In this document: piece by piece, positions 1 to 8,498 of the stretch
How the letters are laid out: the number at the start of each line of letters is the position of its first letter
Position numbering within the stretch: the first letter of the stretch is position 1
Origin: Pseudomonadota bacterium
GTDB taxonomy: Bacteria > Pseudomonadota > Alphaproteobacteria > Rhizobiales > Xanthobacteraceae
Assembly: GCA_023387735.1 (NCBI GenBank)
Contig: JAEWHP010000043.1
Location: 124,001 to 188,000, forward strand
Reading direction: 5' to 3'
DNA length: 64,000 bases
Made by a program: the position numbers and the translations under genes
Notes under the pieces: generated by a model
The model's input: only the letters and a program-made list of their open reading frames with translations
Databases searched by the model: none
Told to the model about the DNA's origin: nothing

Positions 1-689
1 TCGCCGAGCAGCTCCTCGCCGCTTGTTCGGGCGCGGGGTATGAACGGAATTATCGCGATTGACGGCCGCAGATCGCCCAACGACGCGGTGCTTTTGGCTA
101 CAGGTTTGGAGCCAATTGGGCCGATCCTGTAGGCTTGAACGGGTTGTTGGATGTGTTTGACATGACATTCGCCAAGGTCTTCGATCTCCGCATCCAGCGC
201 CGGCGTCAACAAGTCCCGGGCCTGGGCCGAGATGACTATCTCGTTGGGGCTAGCGAGGGTCGCCAAGCGAGCTGCCAGATTGACGCCGCGCCCGTATACG
301 TCGTGATGATCAATGATCACATCGCCGTATTCTATTCCCATTCGCAGAAACATCTGCTCATCCGCAGGCAGCCCGGAGTTTCCCTGAGCACTCTCCTGCT
401 GGATTGCAAACGCAGCTGAGGCTGCGGATCTGACGTCGCCAAATTCGAGCAGCATGCCGTCGCCGAGGCTCTTGACGAGGCGGCCACCGGCGCCAGGAAG
501 CACCTGCGTCACCACACGATCAACAAGGCTCACCCAGCGACGAACAACGCCCTCTTCGTCCTGCCCCATCAAGCGCACCGACTCGACCACGTCCACGACC
601 ATAATCGCGCGTGGATGCCGTTGGACATGCCGGAGCGGCGGGTCAGCGGTACGTGACGTTGGTAACTGGGGGCCTGCTTCCGGTTTCAT
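1..689 (-). CDS. class III adenylate/guanylate cyclase, C-terminus off the window
   Basis: The reading frame starts at an ATG at 689 and runs off the left edge, so only 229 residues are seen. A cyclase homology domain fills roughly residues 28-175. The two metal Asp (D33 in VVDVVES, D77 in SLGDGM), K73, D130 and the N137/R141 pair in GRGVNLAARL are all present, so the enzyme should be active in making cyclic nucleotide from NTP. After it a segment PSIAIIPF resembles the TolB-like/TPR extension common in rhizobial cyclases; this extension is cut off. No signal peptide or membrane segment is visible, so it is probably cytosolic. Whether the product is cAMP or cGMP cannot be told. Confidence 0.88.
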   Translation of the reverse strand, partial: MKPEAGPQLPTSRTADPPLRHVQRHPRAIMVVDVVESVRLMGQDEEGVVRRWVSLVDRVVTQVLPGAGGRLVKSLGDGMLLEFGDVRSAASAAFAIQQESAQGNSGLPADEQMFLRMGIEYGDVIIDHHDVYGRGVNLAARLATLASPNEIVISAQARDLLTPALDAEIEDLGECHVKHIQQPVQAYRIGPIGSKPVAKSTASLGDLRPSIAIIPFIPRARTSGEELLG

Positions 690-831
690 GACAGGAAAGC
701 CCCAAGATGAAGTTCTGCACGAATCTCGGATCTTGAACGCATGATTCCGCCTCCGGGCTAGACCTCCGAGCGGCATAGTCGTCGTCGAGTATGATCCTTA
801 GGTTCGATAACTCACAGGAGCACTGAAGTAT

Positions 832-1047
832 TTACGACATTTTCCCGTATCGTTGTCGAACCGCCTGCTCAACAAGGACATCGGCCATTTCATTCCAGGA
901 CCGCGCGCCACATCGACTGCAAATGTCTAGTGGGACCGAAACCTCGCATTGAATCTCGCCCTTATCCGTCGGTTGATGTACGGCGAGGTTTGCGTCGATC
1001 CTGACTAACCACCCCCTTATGCAGAACGGACATACCCCCAAGGACAC
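832..1047 (-). CDS. small zinc-ribbon-like protein, function unknown
   Basis: A 71-residue protein with two Cys pairs (CPFC at residues 6-9, CSRC at about 43-46), the layout of a zinc ribbon. It starts at GTG; an AAGGAA box lies about 9 bases upstream, which favours this start over longer in-frame options. It reads in the same direction as the cyclase, 142 bp upstream of it, and could share its transcript. I do not recognise the family. The paired CxxC recalls YgiT/MqsA-type zinc fingers, but there is no helix-turn-helix after it. Confidence 0.55.
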   Translation of the reverse strand: MSLGVCPFCIRGWLVRIDANLAVHQPTDKGEIQCEVSVPLDICSRCGARSWNEMADVLVEQAVRQRYGKMS

Positions 1048-1114
1048 AATTCGACATTCCTTGTTCAGCTCGGTCCAGCTTCCTTGAAGGCTAGCTCCTC
1101 TAGACCTGCCCCAA

Positions 1115-1130
1115 TGTGAACGGGATCACA
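1115..1130. promoter_or_regulatory. perfect CRP-type palindrome
   Basis: TGTGA-ACGGGA-TCACA matches the CRP consensus TGTGA-N6-TCACA in every fixed position. It lies 68 bp upstream of the GTG of the zinc-ribbon gene, whose next neighbour is a nucleotide cyclase. Binding by a CRP-family protein is inferred only. Confidence 0.5.
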
Positions 1131-1149
1131 TCCCACAAGGGATGTTTTT
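1129..1149 (+). terminator. orphan forward intrinsic terminator
   Basis: CATCCC-ACAA-GGGATG followed by TTTTT. The genes on both sides read on the minus strand, so no gene on this strand is seen to end here. The left arm can instead pair with GGGAT just upstream (GGGAT-CAC-ATCCC), giving two exclusive hairpins. A short forward RNA is possible but not shown. Confidence 0.5.
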
Positions 1150-1237
1150 GGGCCGGGCGCGCGTTGCCCGGGCACGGCCCGGTGCCATCCGAATAATAGC
1201 TCGTCTTTCCAATATCCTTTCTTCTATTTCTCGCACC

Positions 1238-1642
1238 TCAGCCGATTTTCGCCGAGTACTCGGCGTCGGTGACCTTTTCCATCCAGGTCGCATAATTGCC
1301 GTCGAGGGCTTCCTGCATGGCGATGTGAGTCATGCCATTGGTCGGCGAGGCGCCATGCCAGTGCTTTTCGCCCGGAGGAATCCAGACCACGTCGCCCGGG
1401 CGGATTTCGCGGATTGGTCCGCCCTGGGCCTGCACACGTCCAACTCCGGAAATAACGTAGAGCGTCTGGCCGAGTGGGTGCGTGTGCCAGGCCGTGCGCG
1501 CGCCGGGTTCAAAGCTGACACGGGTCGATACTAGCCGTGCGGGCGCATCCGTCGCGATGATCGGATCCTGATACACGGTGCCGGTGAAATATTCAGCCGG
1601 CGCCCGGCGTGTCGGTCGGGAGCCCGCGAGATGCACGTCCAT
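1238..1642 (-). CDS. cupin protein, bacterial hydroxynitrile-lyase-like family
   Basis: A 134-residue single-domain cupin. The metal ligands of the small bacterial cupin hydroxynitrile lyases can be lined up: H53, H55 and Q59 in AWHTHPLGQ, and H94 in EKHWHG, with H96 nearby. The flanking text FEPGARTAWHTH...GDVVW.PPGEKHWHGA is typical of that family, which is also annotated as carboxymuconolactone-decarboxylase-linked cupin. It has no signal peptide. It lies 23 bp downstream of the RraA-type gene, so both are probably one transcript. The physiological substrate is unknown; hydroxynitrile lyase activity in relatives may be incidental. Confidence 0.85.
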   Translation of the reverse strand: MDVHLAGSRPTRRAPAEYFTGTVYQDPIIATDAPARLVSTRVSFEPGARTAWHTHPLGQTLYVISGVGRVQAQGGPIREIRPGDVVWIPPGEKHWHGASPTNGMTHIAMQEALDGNYATWMEKVTDAEYSAKIG

Positions 1643-1665
1643 GGGGTTACCTCTGCTTGTTGATG

Positions 1666-2364
1666 TTATTTCTTGGTAGCCGCGTAGCGCGCCTTGGTCT
1701 CGGCATTCATCGGGTAGAGCCCGGGCAGTGCCGCGCCGTTGTTCACCTCGTTGACGATCCAGGCCTCCATCCGCTCCTGTTCCGGCCCTTCGGCCAGCAC
1801 GTGCTCGAGCATCGCCTGCGGGATCAGCACCGCGCCGTCCTGGTCGGCGACGACGATGTCGTTCGGGAACACCGCAACCGCGCCGCAGCCGATCGGCTCA
1901 CCCCAGCCGACGAAGGTCAGCCCGGCCACCGAGGGCGGCGCCGCGAACCCGTCGCACCAGACCGGCAGATTGGTGCCGAGCACACCCTCGATATCGCGCA
2001 CGACGCCATCGGTGATCAGCGCCGCGACCCCGCGCTTGACCATGCGCGCGCAGAGAATGTCGCCGAAAATGCCCGCGTCGGTCTCGCCCATGGCGTCGAC
2101 CACGGCGATGCAGCCTTTCGGCATCGCTTCGATCGCGGTGCGGGTCGAGATCGGCGACGACCAGGATTCAGGCGTCGCGAGGTCCTCGCGTGCCGGCACG
2201 AAGCGCAGCGTAAACGCCGGTCCGACCAGCCGCGGCTGTCCCGGCCGCAACGGCTTGGTGCCGCGCATCCAGATGTTTCGCAGGCCCTTTTTCAGCAGAA
2301 CGGTGGTGATCGTGGCCGTGGACACGTGGGAAAGGGTTGCGATGGCTTCGGGGGTCAGGGACAT
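1666..2364 (-). CDS. RraA family protein, probable 4-hydroxy-4-methyl-2-oxoglutarate aldolase
   Basis: A 232-residue protein of the RraA/HMG aldolase family. Visible family text includes the MRGTKPLRPGQPRLVGPAFTL stretch, a central VVDAMGETDAGIFGDILCARM segment and VVRDIEG near residue 130. Such enzymes split oxo-acids to pyruvate with a divalent metal. An ATG 69 bp further upstream would add an arginine- and proline-rich stretch unlike the family, so the start at MSLTPEAI is chosen. It is the first gene of a likely two-gene unit with the cupin and is divergent from the pxp operon, which suggests a catabolic unit. The substrate is unknown. Confidence 0.85.
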   Translation of the reverse strand: MSLTPEAIATLSHVSTATITTVLLKKGLRNIWMRGTKPLRPGQPRLVGPAFTLRFVPAREDLATPESWSSPISTRTAIEAMPKGCIAVVDAMGETDAGIFGDILCARMVKRGVAALITDGVVRDIEGVLGTNLPVWCDGFAAPPSVAGLTFVGWGEPIGCGAVAVFPNDIVVADQDGAVLIPQAMLEHVLAEGPEQERMEAWIVNEVNNGAALPGLYPMNAETKARYAATKK

Positions 2365-2565
2365 CTGGACAGCAGGCTCCGGAGGGATGATCGATAAGGT
2401 AGCGCATCTTGCGGGGCGCGGGCATCGCGTCAAGGGCTTGCAAGAAGAACCACGATCACAACAGCTTATCAGCGAATGCAGATTAATTTATTGAACTTGC
2501 TGGCCGATTTCGCGTGAAGCGAATTCCACTCGGCCGCAAAACAAGCTACAGGTTCAGGCCAGCAC

Positions 2566-3321
2566 ATGCTGCGAGACAGTTACGAGGTCATGGCCGCGCC
2601 ATTATCCCCGCCCCGCCTTTTGCCGAGTGGCGACAGCGCCATCACGGTGGAATTCAGCCGCAACATCGATGATGCCGCCAACCGGCGGGTGCTGGCGCTG
2701 GACCGGGCCATGTCGGCCGAGCCGGTGACGGGAGTCACCGAAACCGTGCCGACCTATCGCTCGCTCCTGGTGCATTACGATCCCGTGCAGCTTGGCTTCG
2801 AAAAGCTCAGCGAGCGGATCCTCGCTCTGGCGCAACGGCCGGTCCCCGCGACAACAAAATCCAGGCGCTGGCGTGTTCCGGTGGTCTATGGCGGCGAGCA
2901 CGGCATCGATCTCGAGGACGTTGCCAAGGCACTCAACACCACGCCTGACGATATCGTCGCGCGGCACACCGCCGGCGACTATCGCGTCGCGATGATCGGC
3001 TTCACGCCCGGCTGGTCCTATCTCAGCGGGCTGGAGAAGTCCCTGCACATGCCGCGGCGGCAGAACCCGCGGCTGCTGACGCCGGCCGGCACGATCTCGA
3101 TCGGCGGCGTACAGACCGGCATTCAGTGTCTTGCCGGCCCGAGCGGCTGGCACCTGCTGGGGCGCACCGCAGTCCGCACCTACCAGTTGCATCGCGATCC
3201 GATCTTCCTGCTGGAACCGGGCGACAATGTCAGCTTCACAGCGGTCGATGCCAGGACCTTCGCCGAGCAGGATCGCGCCGCCGAGGCCGGCGAATTCATT
3301 GCCGAGCAGATCACGGCATGA
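2566..3321 (+). CDS. pxpB: 5-oxoprolinase subunit PxpB
   Basis: A 251-residue KipI/PxpB family protein (carboxyltransferase domain subunit 1). The family hallmarks FTPGWSYLSGL and TPAGTISIGGVQTG are present near residues 143-185. With PxpC and PxpA it forms the ATP-dependent enzyme that opens 5-oxoproline (pyroglutamate) to glutamate. The stop overlaps the pxpC start as ATGA, so translation is coupled. A second ATG at 2590 (MAAPLSPP) is an equally possible start. Confidence 0.93.
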   Translation: MLRDSYEVMAAPLSPPRLLPSGDSAITVEFSRNIDDAANRRVLALDRAMSAEPVTGVTETVPTYRSLLVHYDPVQLGFEKLSERILALAQRPVPATTKSRRWRVPVVYGGEHGIDLEDVAKALNTTPDDIVARHTAGDYRVAMIGFTPGWSYLSGLEKSLHMPRRQNPRLLTPAGTISIGGVQTGIQCLAGPSGWHLLGRTAVRTYQLHRDPIFLLEPGDNVSFTAVDARTFAEQDRAAEAGEFIAEQITA

Positions 3322-4370
3322 GCAAGCTCGTCATTGCATCGATCGGCCCGGCCAGTTCGGTACAGGACGGCGGACGTCCGGGCTCGCAGCGCTACGGCCT
3401 GGTCCCCAGCGGCGCGATGGATCGGCTGGCGCTGGCGACCGCGAATACACTGGTCGGCAACGACCCGTTCACGGCGGCCGTCGAGGTCGGTCCGTTCGGC
3501 GCGAACTTTACCGCACGCCACGGCGCCGTGCGCATCGCGCTGGCGGGCGCTACGCGCAATGCCGATATCGCCGGTCGCACTGTGGCGTCAGATACTTCGG
3601 CGACGGTTGCCGACGGCGAGACGCTGACACTCGGCTTTGCCCGCGTCGGCGCGTTCAGCTATCTAGCGATCGAAGGCGGCATTGCCGGTGAGCCCATGTT
3701 CGGCAGCCTCGCCGTCAACGCCCGCGCGGGCCTCGGCAGCCCCTATCCGCGGCCGCTGCAGGCGGGCGACGAATTGCAGACCAGAGACGCCGGCGGCGTG
3801 GCGGAACGGCGTATCGAACTGCCGGCGGCGACCGACGCCCCGATCCGGGTGGTATGGGGTCCGCAGGACGACGAATTCGCCGACGAAACCAAACAACTGT
3901 TCCTCGACAGCGAGTGGAAGGTATCGCCGACCAGCGACCGCATGGGCTACCGGCTCGAGGGCCCGGTGCTCAAGCATCTCCACGGCCACAACATCGTTTC
4001 CGACGGCACCGTCAACGGCAGCATCCAGGTCCCAGGCAATGGCCAGCCGATCGTGCTGATGCCGGATCGCGGCACCAGCGGCGGCTATCCCAAGCTTGCA
4101 ACCGTGATCTCCGCCGACTTCGGCCGGTTCGCGCAAATCCAGGCCGGGCGCCCCTTTCGCTTCAAGGCCGTCAGCATGGCAGAAGCGCAAGAGGAGGCCT
4201 GCAAATTCGCACAATTGCTGCGCACCCTGCCCGACCGGCTGCGCGATATCCAAAGCGTTGATCTCAACGTCGACGCGCTGCACGATGCCAACGTCGCCGG
4301 CCACGCCGTCAACGCGGTCGATGCCGGAACCTGGCACGCAGTGGCGGCCGACGTATCGGGGCCGGACTGA
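3318..4370 (+). CDS. pxpC: 5-oxoprolinase subunit PxpC
   Basis: A 350-residue biotin-dependent carboxyltransferase-like protein (KipA/PxpC family). The N-terminus QDGGRPGSQRYGLVPSGAMD is the diagnostic block. The start MSKLVIASIGP overlaps the pxpB stop by four bases; a much longer frame upstream is only read-through of the pxpB sequence. It partners with PxpB and PxpA in 5-oxoproline hydrolysis in the cytoplasm. Confidence 0.93.
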   Translation: MSKLVIASIGPASSVQDGGRPGSQRYGLVPSGAMDRLALATANTLVGNDPFTAAVEVGPFGANFTARHGAVRIALAGATRNADIAGRTVASDTSATVADGETLTLGFARVGAFSYLAIEGGIAGEPMFGSLAVNARAGLGSPYPRPLQAGDELQTRDAGGVAERRIELPAATDAPIRVVWGPQDDEFADETKQLFLDSEWKVSPTSDRMGYRLEGPVLKHLHGHNIVSDGTVNGSIQVPGNGQPIVLMPDRGTSGGYPKLATVISADFGRFAQIQAGRPFRFKAVSMAEAQEEACKFAQLLRTLPDRLRDIQSVDLNVDALHDANVAGHAVNAVDAGTWHAVAADVSGPD

Positions 4371-4403
4371 AGGTCAAGAATCCACAAGAAGCGGAGCAAC
4401 GTC

Positions 4404-5171
4404 ATGACAACCATCGATCTCAATTGCGATCTCGGCGAAGGGTTTGGCGCATGGGAGATGGGCAATGACGCTGCGATGATCGAGCTCGCCACCTCGGTGA
4501 ACGTTGCCTGCGGCTTTCACGCCGGTGACGCCGACATCATGCGCCGTACCGTCGAGCTTGCGAAAGCGCGCGGCGTCAGCGTCGGCGCCCACCCCGGCTA
4601 TCGCGACCTGCACGGCTTCGGCCGGCGGCCGGTTCCGGGACTGACGTCTTCCGAGATCGAAAACCTGGTCGCCTACCAGATCGGTGCGCTGCAGGCGATC
4701 GCGACCGCGGCCGGCTACAAGGTCACCCACGTCAAGGCCCATGGCGCCATTTCCAACGTCGCCTGCGAGGACGACATGACGGCGCGGGCGATCGCCAACG
4801 CCATCAAGGCGGTGGATCCCAATCTGATCTTTGTGGTGCTCGCCAATTCAAAGCTGGTAGACGCCGGCGAAGCCGCCAACCTGCCGATGGCGCACGAGGT
4901 GTTCGCCGACCGTGCCTACGAAGACACCGGCTCGCTGGTGTCGCGGAAGAAGCCGGGCGCGGTGCTGCATGATGCGAAAGCGATTGCCGACCGCGTGGTG
5001 CGGATGGTGCAGGACGGCGCCGTGGTCTCGGTCACCGGCAAGGTGATCAAGATGCGCACTGACACGGTCTGCATTCACGGCGACACGCCGGGCGCAGTCG
5101 ATATCGCGCGCGGGGTGCGTCAAGCATTGAAGGATGCCGGGATCGCGGTTGCGCCGTTCAAAGTGAGTTAG
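4404..5171 (+). CDS. pxpA: 5-oxoprolinase subunit PxpA (LamB/YcsF family)
   Basis: A 255-residue LamB/YcsF protein of usual length. IDLNCDLGEGFGAW at residues 4-17, CGFHAGD near residue 39 and GAHPGYRDLHGFGRR near residue 63 are family signatures. It lies 33 bp after pxpC in the order pxpBCA, with an AAGCGGAG stretch before the ATG. The operon recycles pyroglutamate, a by-product of glutamine and N-terminal glutamine cyclisation, to glutamate. Confidence 0.94.
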   Translation: MTTIDLNCDLGEGFGAWEMGNDAAMIELATSVNVACGFHAGDADIMRRTVELAKARGVSVGAHPGYRDLHGFGRRPVPGLTSSEIENLVAYQIGALQAIATAAGYKVTHVKAHGAISNVACEDDMTARAIANAIKAVDPNLIFVVLANSKLVDAGEAANLPMAHEVFADRAYEDTGSLVSRKKPGAVLHDAKAIADRVVRMVQDGAVVSVTGKVIKMRTDTVCIHGDTPGAVDIARGVRQALKDAGIAVAPFKVS

Positions 5172-5199
5172 TGCGTAGATAAATGAGTTGGAGGATTGG

Positions 5200-6561
5200 A
5201 TGGTCGCTACGTCTTTCCGACACTTGCTGTCGGCGGTACCGGTCTGCGCGCTGATTTTTTCAACCACTGCGGCCCAGGCCCAGCAAGCCGGCGGCGCGGT
5301 CACGCTTTTTAACAATGTCAGGATATTCGACGGCCGGGGCACATCGCTGTCCGAGCCGACCAACGTGCTGGTTCGCGGCAACCTGATCGAAACGATTTCC
5401 CGGACCCCTATCGAGACTGATCGAAGTGCTACCACGACGATCGTCGACGGCGGCGGCCGCACCCTGATGCCGGGCCTGATCGACGCACACTGGCACGCGA
5501 TGCTCGCGCGCGTGACGCCGCAGCAGGCGTTCGGCGATGTCGGCTACAACAATCTCGTGGCCGGCGAAGAAGCTACCGACACGCTGATGCGCGGCTTCAC
5601 TACTGTCCGCGACGTCGGCGGGCCGGTGTTCGGCCTCAAGCGCGCTATCGATGACGGCATCGTCAAGGGCCCGCGGATCTATCCGTCAGGCGCCATGATC
5701 ACGATCACCAGCGGGCACGGCGATTTCCGGCAACTGACCGATCTGCCGCGGACGATCGGCGGTATGCTGACGCGCATGGAAGTAATCGGTGGCGCCATCG
5801 TGGCTGACAGCCCCGACGAGGTGCGCGTACGGGCACGCGAACAGCTCATGCAGGGCGCCTCGCAGGTCAAGCTGACTGCGGGCGGCGGCGTGTCGTCACC
5901 GTTCAGTCCGATTGACGTGACCACCTTCACCGAGCCCGAACTGCGTGCCGCTGTCGAAGCGGCCGAAAACTGGGGCACCTACGTCGCGGCGCACGCCTTT
6001 ACGTCGGCCGCAATCCGCGGCGCGATTGCGGCGGGCGTGAAGTGCATCGAACACGGTTTTCTGATGGACGACGCAACGGCAAAGCTGATCGCCGAGAAGG
6101 GCATCTGGCTCAGCATGCAGCCGCTGCCCGACGAATTGAAGCTGGGCTTTCCGGTGGGTTCCGTCCAGCGCGCCAAGGCAGACGAGGTCTGGCCCGGCAT
6201 CGCCAGGTCCTACGAGTTGGCGAAGAAGTACAAGATCAAGACGGCATGGGGCACCGACGTGCTGTTCTCGCGCGCGCTGGCGCAAAAGCAGGGCGCCATT
6301 CTGGCTTCCCTGACCCGGTGGTACACGCCCGCCGAAACGCTGGCCATGGCGACATCGACCAACGCCGAACTGCTGCAACTATCCGGCAAGCGCAATCCCT
6401 ACCCGGGGAAACTCGGCGTCGTGGAACAGGGCGCGCTCGCCGATCTAGTGCTGGTCGACGGCAATCCGCTGGACAACATCAACCTGATCGCCGACCCCGC
6501 CAGCAACTTCAAGGTCATCATGAAGGACGGCCAGATCTACAAGAACACGCTTGGCAAGTGA
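5200..6561 (+). CDS. exported metal-dependent amidohydrolase
   Basis: A 453-residue amidohydrolase. The ATG at 5200 is preceded by GGAGGA and gives a clean signal peptide ending in TTAAQA-QQ; a TTG 12 bp upstream overlaps that ribosome site and is less likely. Metal-binding elements are DAHWH near residue 105, the lysine in KLTAGGG near 226, HAF near 264, EHGF near 286 and GTDVLF near 349. This is the imidazolonepropionase/prolidase-like branch acting on small amides or dipeptides, probably in the periplasm. It follows pxpA by 28 bp. An exported peptidase that supplies pyroglutamyl substrates would fit the context, but that is inference. Confidence 0.85.
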   Translation: MVATSFRHLLSAVPVCALIFSTTAAQAQQAGGAVTLFNNVRIFDGRGTSLSEPTNVLVRGNLIETISRTPIETDRSATTTIVDGGGRTLMPGLIDAHWHAMLARVTPQQAFGDVGYNNLVAGEEATDTLMRGFTTVRDVGGPVFGLKRAIDDGIVKGPRIYPSGAMITITSGHGDFRQLTDLPRTIGGMLTRMEVIGGAIVADSPDEVRVRAREQLMQGASQVKLTAGGGVSSPFSPIDVTTFTEPELRAAVEAAENWGTYVAAHAFTSAAIRGAIAAGVKCIEHGFLMDDATAKLIAEKGIWLSMQPLPDELKLGFPVGSVQRAKADEVWPGIARSYELAKKYKIKTAWGTDVLFSRALAQKQGAILASLTRWYTPAETLAMATSTNAELLQLSGKRNPYPGKLGVVEQGALADLVLVDGNPLDNINLIADPASNFKVIMKDGQIYKNTLGK

Positions 6562-6570
6562 GGCGCAAAC

Positions 6571-6720
6571 TCAGAAAGGGTGAACCGACAGCGTGCCGAA
6601 CACGACGGCCGCTATGAGCGCCAGCGCACTGTAGAGCGCAGCGGTATAGCCGGTGCCGGAACGGCGGGACACCGAACGTGCGTAAAGGTGCAGGCGGGCT
6701 TCCGCCGATAGTTCGCGCAT
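6571..6720 (-). CDS. small single-helix membrane protein
   Basis: A 49-residue protein with a basic N-terminal half and one hydrophobic stretch (ALYSALALIAAVVFGTL) at the C-terminus, as in tail-anchored peptides. GGAG seven bases before the ATG at 6720 supports this start over a longer frame beginning at 6855. It is convergent with the amidohydrolase. The family is not recognised. Confidence 0.5.
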   Translation of the reverse strand: MRELSAEARLHLYARSVSRRSGTGYTAALYSALALIAAVVFGTLSVHPF

Positions 6721-6899
6721 GGCCGATCTCCAACGCAGCATGGGCCACATATGGAATATCGTTCGCGCTCCGATGCAAGGTATCCACCGAAATAGCGATA
6801 CCTGCGCTCCGGCGGACTCCATTTCGAGTGGAAAATTCTCCCTCGCCGGCTGCACCCGAGAATTTTATTCGGGCCGATTTGAGCCAGTGGGAACCGGAA

Positions 6900-8498
6900 T
6901 CAGTAAACGTCCTGCTGGAACCGACCCTGTTTCTTCAGTTCGCCGACAAAACTGACGGCTTCGTCGGTGGTCCGGGCGCCGAACTGGGCGACGATATCGA
7001 CCAAGGCGCGCTCAACGTCCTTGGCCATCCGCTTGGCATCGCCGCAAATGTAGATGTTGGCGCCTTCGGCCAACCAGGTCCATAACTCGCGGCCGACCTC
7101 GCGCATGCGGTCCTGCACGTAGAACTTCTTGTCGCCGTCGCGCGACCACGCCAGCGATAGCCGCGTCAGCAATCCTGACGTTTTCAGCGCATTGAGCTCG
7201 TCGGCATAGAAGAAATCGCAGGCGCTGCGCTGATGGCCGAAGAACAGCCAGTTCTTGCCGGGCGCGCCGGTGGCGCGGCGATCGAGCAGGAACGCGCGGA
7301 ACGGCGCCACGCCGGTGCCGGGTCCGATCATGATGATCGGCGTCTTGGGGTCGGCCGGCAACGCGAAGCCGTGGGCCTTCTGCACATAGACCTTCAACTG
7401 ATCGCCAGGGTTGATGCGCTCGGCGAGGAAGGTGGACGCCAGCCCGAGTCGCTTGCGCTTGTTGATCACGTAGCGCACGCAATCCACCGTCAGTGACAGT
7501 TTGCCGGGCGTCGCGTTGTGCGACGACGAGATTGAGTAAAGCCGCGGCTGCAGCGGTTCGAGCGCTTCGACAAAGGCCTCCGGGTGCGGACGCACACCGG
7601 AAAACTTTTGCAATACGGCCATCACGTCGAGTGTCGCCGCGTCGCCATCGGGATCCTCGCCCTGCGCCAGCGCCCTCGCCTTCTCGCGCTGCGCGCCGCC
7701 GGTAATGAAGGAGATCAGTTCGAACAAGGAATCCGGCGCTGGCGACAGCGACACGTCTTCGATCAGGACCTCGCGCAGCGTCTTGCCGTTCACGTCAGTG
7801 GTGTGCGACGCGCCGAGCAGTGCGATGATTTGGTCCACCAGGCCAAGGTCGTTTCGGGCGAAGATGCCGAAGGAATCGCCGACGACATAGTCGAGCCCGC
7901 AACCGGAGAGATCGAACTCGATGTGCCAGGTCTCCTTCTCCGAACCCTCCTTGTTCAGGAGCCGGCGCGACAGGAAGGTTGCGGCGATCGGATTGTCGCG
8001 CGAGCGTCCAGGCTCCGCGACAACGGCAGGCGCAGACGGCGCGGCCGCGGGGGCCGATGCAGGAGCCGGCACCTTGTCGATCTCCTCGTAGAGCGATTTC
8101 AGCATCCGCGCGGTTTCCTTGCCGCCGGGGACGCAGAGGTTGAGGCGGGCTTCGCTCTTGGTCGCGATCGCTTCCGAATAGTTGTGGCAGTCGTAGCCGC
8201 ACTGGCCGCAATCCTGCTGCGCCATCGCCGCCATCATGCGCCGCCGCAGCGGGCGGCCTTCGGCAAGCTTCATGCGCTCGGCCATCGGCATGGTCTGGTC
8301 ATGCCACGGCGCCTCGCCATCATCGCCGTCGCCTCCAGCGCCTTGCATGACGGCCGCGCCCTGCTCCGCCGATAGCGGCGTCGGTGCATCCGACAGCAGA
8401 CCTGCAAAGAAGCCGTTGAGCCATGAGCGCTGCGCCTCGGAGAATGGCGCGCTCGAGGGAATGATCTCGATCTTCGGCGGCGGCGTGATCTGGTTCAT
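6900..8498 (-). CDS. FeS/FAD/NADPH reductase, probable electron donor for NirA
   Basis: A 532-residue protein usually annotated as sulfite reductase alpha subunit. It has no flavodoxin domain. After an N-terminal helix (FSEAQRSWLNGFFAGLL, residues 19-35) comes a four-cysteine FeS motif (CGQCGYDC...C, about residues 97-122), then a CysJ-like FAD domain with RLYSISSS near residue 321 and an NADPH site GPGTGVAPFRAF near 393. The start overlaps the nirA stop as ATGA, so the two are co-translated. Delivery of NADPH electrons to the siroheme of NirA is a good inference from this coupling. A sulfite-reductase role is the alternative. Confidence 0.85.
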   Translation of the reverse strand: MNQITPPPKIEIIPSSAPFSEAQRSWLNGFFAGLLSDAPTPLSAEQGAAVMQGAGGDGDDGEAPWHDQTMPMAERMKLAEGRPLRRRMMAAMAQQDCGQCGYDCHNYSEAIATKSEARLNLCVPGGKETARMLKSLYEEIDKVPAPASAPAAAPSAPAVVAEPGRSRDNPIAATFLSRRLLNKEGSEKETWHIEFDLSGCGLDYVVGDSFGIFARNDLGLVDQIIALLGASHTTDVNGKTLREVLIEDVSLSPAPDSLFELISFITGGAQREKARALAQGEDPDGDAATLDVMAVLQKFSGVRPHPEAFVEALEPLQPRLYSISSSHNATPGKLSLTVDCVRYVINKRKRLGLASTFLAERINPGDQLKVYVQKAHGFALPADPKTPIIMIGPGTGVAPFRAFLLDRRATGAPGKNWLFFGHQRSACDFFYADELNALKTSGLLTRLSLAWSRDGDKKFYVQDRMREVGRELWTWLAEGANIYICGDAKRMAKDVERALVDIVAQFGARTTDEAVSFVGELKKQGRFQQDVY

